DNA from: Chloranthus sessilifolius
Taxonomy: Eukaryota; Streptophyta; Magnoliopsida; Chloranthales; Chloranthaceae
Length of the DNA: 64,000 bases
Direction: 5' to 3'
NCBI GenBank assembly: GCA_021018995.1
Contig: CM037598.1
Location: 73,860,671 to 73,924,670 of the forward strand
Shown: positions 11,851 through 64,000 of the stretch, one piece after another
Layout of the letters: every line of letters begins with the position of its first letter
Position numbering within the stretch: position 1 is the first letter of the stretch
Notes under the pieces: model-generated
Seen by the model: only the letters and a program-made list of their open reading frames with translations
What the model was told of the DNA's origin: nothing
Database searches by the model: none
Position numbers and translations under genes: made by a program

Positions 11851-12600
11851 ATAATAATCTTCATTCTCATAGCATTTATCAACTCGACACTCCTACATCC
11901 CAAGAAGCCATACGTAGCTTATGGACCTCCTTTCCCATGCATATTTATGTTGATGCCCTAGCCTACTATTCACCACAATTTGATATTGTCTCTTGCATGG
12001 AACACCCCAGCCAACCCTTGCCTACATTTCGCAACAACCGGGCTATATATATATATACAGTCTCATCTTTCATTATAGAGAGAGAGAGAGAGAGAGAGAA
12101 ATCAAAGAGAATGCCCATCCTAGCCTTGTCTCACGAAGTAGCACGATAGGAGGATCTAGAACCCACAAATAATAAAGATCAGGCTGTTCTAGTTTTGCAA
12201 TTCTACATAAATATTTTTAAAAATCATTAGAAATAAGACATTAGACCATTGCTGATCGATTCATTCAAACTGTCATTTTTAGCATGCATAATGCAATTAC
12301 ATTTCTTGATTTGCTAATCACTGCATTGTAACCATCTTTCATATGGAATGATGTGCACAGCTTAAGGCAATATTAGCAATTTAAAGATTATGGTGATTCT
12401 TTATTAGACATAAGATATGCTACATGGGTCTGAGCTCTGCTTAAACATTAAAAAAAGAATAAAAAGTTGAAATAAATACAACCACGACACAGAGGATCAT
12501 CTAATATCATATTTAATTGTCAGAGCATGAGCATTATAAACATAAATACAGGACCATTATATGCAGATGCAACAGAAGAAAATATACTAGCAAATCTTAC
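11851..12600. other. Intron sequence, no gene
   Basis: AT-rich unique-looking sequence left of exon G. It has a short (AT)n/(AG)n stretch at 12043-12100 and nothing recognisable as coding, including no next exon of the CCA gene. Confidence 0.5.
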
Positions 12601-58634
<46,034 letters not shown>

Positions 58635-58990
58635 CTGACAGAAATAAAGAAGAAACTAAAACGAAAATAAAAGCAGGACTTACTGCCAAAGAAAGGCCTG
58701 AACATAGAAACCAATGGGAAACAGAGGCTATGTGTTGACTCAAAATTTTTGGAATCGGGAACTCCTTTCACTTAATCTCAAAAATTAGATAGAATAAATT
58801 AATAGAAGGAATTAGGAAAGGTGACTCTATTTATAGTCTTTCTCTTTAACAAACCTACTTTAAATAGGACTTAAAGTCCTAACTTATGTCAAGCGCATAG
58901 GTGCCTAGATATCATACTTAGGCACCTAGGTGCCTAAATATCGTAATTAGGCATCTAGGCATATAAATATCGTAATTAGGCACCTAAATT
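58635..58990. other. Intron sequence upstream of exon A with first AGGCACCTAGGTGCCT copies
   Basis: The first 100 bp are unique intron; from 58890 four degenerate copies of the palindromic repeat unit lead into the LTR-like block. Confidence 0.55.
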
Positions 58991-59329
58991 TCTGATACCA
59001 ACTATAATGACCCCGAAATTTCAAACCCGAAACACATGAAAATTCCCGGATCGCTAGATCATAGATCATAATCTAAATACAGAGGTTCTTTAGTATCAAT
59101 AAGAATAAGCCATTAGATTAAAATCATTGCATAAAAGTTCATATGAAAGCTTAAACAAGAAAGTAAAGCCACTGGTGATGGCCGTTCGTCACACAAACAG
59201 TAGTGAGCAAGAATAATCAATATCGACAATCTTAAAAGTTCATTTAAACTAACGAATTTATTTCCCCCAAATATTTTAAAGGAAATTTCGTAGTATACGG
59301 TACATATCTTACTAAACACTAATACACTT

Positions 59330-59580
59330 AATGGAGCCTAGATATCATAATTAGAGACCTAGGTGCCTAGATAATATACTTACGCACCTAGGTGCCTAGA
59401 TATCATAACTTAGGCACTTAAGTGCCTAGAGATCGTAATTAAGTGCTTAGGTACCTAGAGATCGTAATTAGGCACCTAGGTGCCTAGATATCATACTTAG
59501 GCACCTTGTGCCTAGATAACATACTTAGCCACCTAGGTGCCTAAATATCATACCTACGCACATGAGTGCCTAGGTGATTA
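59330..59580. repeat. AGGCACCTAGGTGCCT array, second block
   Basis: About eight units of roughly 30 bp, each a full or mutated 16-bp palindrome plus an AT-rich spacer such as AGATATCATACTT. Confidence 0.85.
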
Positions 59581-60280
59581 TGAATAAACACGAGAATATT
59601 TTTTTTTCTCAATCTGCGTGAAAACTAAAACCCACGCAACTCTCACAACCCTTGATTTCGTGAAACGCCTGCGAAAACTATAAGATTATAACTTCCTATA
59701 ACCGCCACAATAAATCTATAAGTAGCAAATCCATCCTTATCAGGATCGGAAAATTCTGACGTGAGACATCTGCCGAAAATATCTCCGATTTTTCTTACAA
59801 GACTTTAGGGTATCTCCGAGATTCTTTCTTTTCTTTTCTTTATTTTTTTAAGAGTTGACGAGAGGAATAAGGACACTTATGATAAGGGCTACGGCCCTTA
59901 CCTAAAAGTGATACGCTTAGGAAAAGAGTTACGGCTCTTACCTAAGTAGGATTATGGTCACAATTTGGGATTACGCGTACCCAATTTCCTGTGTACTTAG
60001 AAATAGTTAAGCCACGTGGGTACGCCCCTGGCATAATTCCTAGTACACTCAGATTGCTACCATAAATTCGATACTCATACGGGTTGCAATCACAAACCCA
60101 AAGAATGATTCCGGATTTGACACCCGAAATATTCATCTACGATGACTCATAACTATGAGATTTATCAAATCTGAATTGTGTCCCGAAATTAGAGTTTCCC
60201 TCGCGGTTCGAATCATCACTCCCTTAAATGTAGGTTTGGACCTTGACCTCGAGATCGAAAATTCTTTTAATGTGGATTGT

Positions 60281-60928
60281 TTGACTTTTGATCAAACGAT
60301 AACAATACACAATAGTAAGAAGATCCAACGGTGAATTTATTACATATTGACCAGATCTTATGGTGTTGGTTAAATCCAACGGTGGACTCGTTTGACTTTT
60401 GGTCAAATAATCATAATACAAGATCGTAATGAGATTCAACAGTGGATTTATTACATATTGACCAGATCTTGTAGTTTTGGTCAAATCTAACGACAGACTC
60501 GTTGACTTTTGATCAAACGATCATAATACGAGATCCAACGGTGGATTTATTATATATTGACCAGATCTTGTAATTTTCGTCAAATCCAATGGTGGACCCG
60601 TTGACTTTTGGTCAAATGATCATAATATAGTATCATAACGAGATCCAATGGTGGATTTATTATATATTGACCAGATCTTGTGATTTTGGTCAGATCCAAT
60701 GGTGGACTGGTTCACGTTTGGTCAAACAATCATAATACTAAATCATAACGAGTTCTAACGGTGAATTTATTATATATTGACCAGATCTAGTGCTTTGATC
60801 AGATCCAATGGTGGACTCGTTGACTTTTGGTCAAATGGTCATATTACGAGATCATAAAGAGATCCAATGATAAATTAATCATATATTGACTAAATCTTAG
60901 GACATTGGTAAGATCCAACGGTAAAATC
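60281..60928. repeat. Six tandem repeats of about 108 bp
   Basis: Each unit reads TTGACTTTTGGTCAAAYRAT, then AGATCCAACGGTGGATTTAT, ATATTGACCAGATCTTGT and GGTCARATCCAATGGTGGAC. Copies differ by scattered substitutions and small indels. Confidence 0.9.
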
Positions 60929-61524
60929 ATTACAAAGACATAATCTATGATCGCCAAATTTTAAGGAATTTGGCGATATCTAGCATACGATTAGACACTC
61001 TATAACTCATCTGCTAACCAATTACTAGGAGGATGGATTTGGTATTCAAATTCATCTTTGAGACCAGAGAACAAGAATTAGTTTTAAGGTTCGTCCACGA
61101 GATTCTTACTCCAGTAATGACTCTTGTTTGTCGATTAGATGGAACATGCTTTTGGAGTTCTCCCATCCGTCGCCCCCTATTTCATATTTTTCAAATCTCC
61201 AATGAAGACAGCATACTATGTATCTATCTCGTGACAGATTGAAAATGTCGATGAAGACTAAGATTTAGAATTTAGTTTGTTAATTTCAGAGATGTAATTA
61301 CGTAAATTTTATTTAGTAGCTTTTAATCAGATGTATTCAATTTGGATGTAATTAACGGGGAATCGATTGTGATACCTGGAAGTGTAAAGTTCGTCATTTT
61401 CAATAAAAACACTCTCCCAGCAAGGGGAAATTTGTTATGATTAATTTCTGTTAGATTCATATTCTACGCAAATTTGTTGTTTACAAATTTCTGACACGCC
61501 CAGTGGGACAGAAATTTCTTCTAA

Positions 61525-62058
61525 TTACAATATCTAGGCACCTAGGTGCCCAAGGATATTATCTAGGCAACTAGGTGCCTAAGTATAATATCTAGGCACC
61601 TAGGTGCCTAATTACGATCTCTAGGCATCTAGGTGCCTAAGTATGATATCAAGGCACCTAGGTGCCTAAGTACGATCTTTAGGCACCTAGGTGCCTAATT
61701 ACGATCTCAAGGCGGTTAGGTGCCTAACTAAGAACTCAAGGCGCTTAGGTGCCTAATTAAAAACTCTAGGCACCTAGGTGCCTAAGTTATGATATCTAGG
61801 TACCTAGGTGCCTAATTACAATCTCTAACACCTAGGTGCCTAATTACAATATCTAGGCACTTAGGGGTCTAAGTATACTATCAAGGCACCTAGGTGCCTA
61901 ATTATGATATCTAGGCACCTAGGTGCCTAATTGATATATTTAGGCGCCTAGGTGCCCAAGTATATTATCTAGGCACCTAGGTGCCTAAGTATGATATCAA
62001 GGCACCTAGGTGCCTAATTGCGATATCTAGGCACCTAGGAGTCTAAGTACGATATCTA
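61525..62058. repeat. AGGCACCTAGGTGCCT array, main block (about 18 units)
   Basis: About 18 units averaging near 30 bp. The core is a perfect 16-bp palindrome centred on CCTAGG, separated by AATTACGATATCT- or AAGTATGATATCA-like spacers. It ends where LINE sequence starts. Confidence 0.92.
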
Positions 62059-62083
62059 GGCAAAGACCGACTGGTCTGATACG

Positions 62084-62509
62084 ATGCCTTGCCTTGTGCT
62101 CAAGGCTGGAGATTGGGTCTGTGGTAGGTGTCGCAATGTTAATTTCCGCCGGCGCTCGGTCTGCCACCAGCTTGGTTGCGACGCCACCCGTGCTCAGGGA
62201 AAGACTGTTACATCAGAAAATGATCGTGTTACTACTTCGAGAACGGAAAGGCTGACCATTTTGACCAAATCCCAATTACGGGATGTGAATCGGGGGTGGT
62301 TGATTGCTGCGAGGAATAATAGGTCGGTCTCCTCATCCTCATGGGGGACCTCTGAACACCAACCCAACACATCGTATGCTCGTGCTGTGAGCCAAGGTCT
62401 GGGTCGGTCGCCGGATTTGCCGTCTCCGATGGGTCCTACGTCTAACGAAGGTAACGAAGATTATCCTTGCCCGGGACCTCTTCATTTCGACCTCTCACAC
62501 ACCCTGTAA
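62084..62509 (+). pseudogene. LINE ORF1 N-terminus with RanBP2-like zinc finger
   Basis: 141 codons starting MPCLVLKAGDWVCGRCRNVN, then FRRRSVCHQLGCDATR, a finger of the form W-x-C-x2-C-x3-N-x6-C-x4-C. Then VNRGWLIAARNNRSVSSSSW and a Ser/Pro-rich tail. In RanBP2-type proteins this fold binds RNA or ubiquitin; in the LINE it presumably binds element RNA (inference). A stop at 62507-62509 ends the frame; intact relatives should read on. Confidence 0.8.
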
Positions 62510-62745
62510 TCTCCGACATTTCTAGGTGGTCATCATTGCTAATCTTGATTTACTATCTTTGTACTATGTACACAGATGGGTTAATTTCAGTTAGGAATAT
62601 ACAGATAGGCCTAAAGTTTCTACTATTTCTAACTCTATGCTCCTGCTGCGATTCGGGACAAAGGAAGGTGCCTCTGGAATCAGCCACATAAAAAAGAGTC
62701 TTCATCGACGGGTGCCTGGTTGATTGTCGTCGGTGGGAGCCTAAA

Positions 62746-63240
62746 ATGGGCGAGGTTCATGTGCTGGAGGAGACGGAGGGGGTTTGGATTCAAATCATTG
62801 GGCTTCCGATCCACGCGTGGTCCCCGGAGGTTTTCCTACAAATCGGAAACCAATGTGGCCGCTTTATCCGGGTCGACCGGCGATCCGCGGATCTCTGGGA
62901 CACTTCTCACGTTCGCATCCTCGTCGCCGTCGAATCGCTCGATAGGATCCCTCGGTGCATCGAAGTGGTGGTTGACGGCCACCGCTGTCAACTCTTTGTA
63001 GAAGTCGCCCGACGGGACCGGACGGCCATCAAGTATCAGTCGGTCGATTGTGCTTCGGGTGTCCTGCCCTCCGGTGGTGATTTCGTTGACCCTCCTGTAG
63101 CAGAAGCTCAATCATTCTCGAATCCAGCCAGCCTACCGGACCAGGGATTGGAGGCTATTCGGGGGGTGGTGCCGACCGGTGGTGGGCCGGCGATGAATCT
63201 CCTGCCTTCGAAAAGATCAATGGTTATGATCACTCCGTAG
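62746..63240 (+). pseudogene. LINE ORF1 DUF4283-like segment
   Basis: 164 codons: VHVLEETEGVWIQIIGLPIH, AWSPEVFLQIGNQCGRFIRV, DRRSADLWDTSHVRILVAVE and VVVDGHRCQLFVEVARRDRT. The WxxIxGLPxxxWxxxxxxxIG pattern is that of plant DUF4283 retroelement proteins. It lies in a different stretch from the finger, with roughly 230 bp of non-matching sequence between (62510-62740). Confidence 0.8.
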
Positions 63241-64000
63241 TTTGAGCCAAGTCCGTACGTCTGCAAAATCAGAGGGTAGGTGAGAGAAAGGATTTGTCGG
63301 ATGAGATTGATGAGGTAGGAGATCGTACCTGGGATCCTATGGTGTTTGAGGCGGTCGGGCTTCCTTTGTTGTCTGCTTATTCTGGATAGAGCGGGGGGGG
63401 GAGGAAAGGTGCTTTGGTGACGTGGCACTCTAAGTCGCCTCCAGGGGGAGCCACGTGGATTGAGCAACACCCCCACGTCTGTCGGGTCTGCACGTGCCTT
63501 GGTAGCTCGATGGGAGAGCTCAGGTTTGGGCCTTTACGACTCTCTAGATCGGACACTTCAAGCGGGTCGACCCACTGCTCTGTTGGCCTAGTTGGTCTTG
63601 TGGGTGATATCCATTGGTGGCGGACCGACCCGGGGACCCAGGGGACATCACGTTATAACGTTGTGGAGACCCGCAACTCCTTCTATGTTGGGGGGGGTCG
63701 AGAAGTTTGGGAATTGCAGCGACAGTGGGACGGAGGTCCCCCGTTGGTGCAGAGTCTCATCTCGGGATGCCGTCACGATCGTCGGAGAAGAGATGGAATC
63801 TGGAATTGTTGGGTCAGAGATTGCAGTTCATACGGACTCTAACGAGAGGAGAAATCTAACGGTAGGGAATCTGCAGATACAGCTTGGAACTGATCCCCCT
63901 ACGCTTGGACTCGCCTAGGATGATGAATTGGTGGCGGAAATCGACAGGCTGATTGAGATGGGCCGAAAACTCGGGATGTCTTTTAGGGGATCCCAGGCTG
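63241..64000 (+). other. LINE ORF1 3' portion, decayed
   Basis: Short open frames in different phases (63414-63842, 63592-63918) with no stable domain; presumed ORF1 C-terminal linker of the same LINE, cut by the window end. Confidence 0.5.

Larger units (their letters stand above)
58993..61496 (+). mobile_element. LTR-like block with tandem repeats
   Basis: TATAATGACCCCGAAATTTC near 59002 resembles gypsy LTR starts. CAATAAAAACACTC near 61399 resembles a polyadenylation region. CTGACA at 61491-61496 followed by CGCCCAGTGGGAC resembles an LTR end and a primer site. It contains palindromic repeats (59330-59580) and 110-bp tandem repeats (60281-60928). No coding. Limits are tentative; no second LTR is in the window. 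Confidence 0.45.
62059..64000 (+). mobile_element. L1-type LINE, 5' part, runs off the window
   Basis: ORF1 begins at 62084. It has the same RanBP2-like finger and DUF4283-like region as the minus-strand LINE, but the frame is interrupted at 62509 and resumes near 62740. ORF1 continues past 63900. ORF2 lies outside. The 5' junction is with the palindromic array at about 62058. It is oriented against the CCA gene. Confidence 0.85.

Noticed and set aside
1..12600. Search for the last exon(s) of the CCA gene (KPLVNGxxIM, EWQxxLLxWQLAYP)
   Set aside because: No matching minus-strand stretch was found; the region is occupied by retroelements.
61525..62058. CRISPR-like array (30-bp repeats)
   Set aside because: Spacers are near-identical AT-rich words, the repeat is a palindrome, and the context is plant intron; it is a tandem satellite.
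58635..64000. Search for upstream (head-domain) exons of the CCA gene
   Set aside because: No minus-strand stretch with the DxD, RRDLTIN or DDPLRVLRA motifs and splice signals was seen; the region is intron with retroelement sequence.

Overview
The window is plant nuclear DNA, most likely from an angiosperm with a large, transposon-rich genome. The evidence is GT-AG introns, Ty3/gypsy (Athila-like), Ty1/copia, L1-type LINE and Mutator-like elements, many MITEs, and long AT and CT microsatellites. The species cannot be told from the sequence; a lineage with unusually long introns is an inference. No bacterial, organellar or CRISPR features were seen.

The only host gene I can support runs on the minus strand through the whole window. 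It is a class II tRNA nucleotidyltransferase (CCA-adding enzyme). Seven exons are visible (58525-58634, 58248-58375, 53091-53157, 48896-48979, 41891-41953, 41627-41771, 12601-12765), 762 nt in all. They have canonical splice sites, join in frame without a stop, and together give the C-terminal neck/body/tail part of the protein. The catalytic head exons must lie beyond position 64000 and the last exon(s) before position 1. Intron sizes are 149, 5,090, 4,111, 6,942, 119 and 28,861 bp, and both flanking introns are also large (at least 12.6 kb and at least 5.4 kb inside the window). All remaining sequence is intron, built mostly from transposable elements.

Layout: 1-6720 holds a decayed Athila-type Ty3/gypsy element (minus) with a partial 3' LTR. 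6720-8393 is an LTR-like block with an interspersed GATCGATC array. 8400-11290 is a decayed LINE (plus). 11300-12600 is intron with an RTE-like RT scrap, followed by the exon at 12.6 kb. 13.1-13.8 kb holds two adjacent inverted-repeat MITEs. 14950-21174 is a 6.2-kb element, nearly all of it one giant hairpin, with TG/CA ends and a 5-bp target duplication. 21.8-24.4 kb holds small DNA-transposon-like units. 25831-34065 is a near full-length L1 LINE (minus) with a perfect 16-bp target duplication, itself split by a 1.8-kb Mutator-like element with a 9-bp duplication. 34.1-40.0 kb is non-coding LTR-retrotransposon-like sequence. 41.6-42.0 kb holds two exons. 42-48.6 kb holds MITEs, a SINE-like unit and a LINE scrap. 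49.4-51.5 kb is a rearranged copia pol. 52.0-52.4 kb is a second copy of the Mutator-like family. 54.8-56.6 kb is copia gag/protease with duplicated gag. 59.0-62.06 kb is an LTR-like block with 110-bp tandem repeats and arrays of a 16-bp palindrome. 62.06-64 kb is the 5' part of another L1 LINE (plus).

The two most interesting items are the housekeeping gene stretched over more than 46 kb by nested transposons, with its exons intact, and the palindromic LTR-ended element at 14950-21174.
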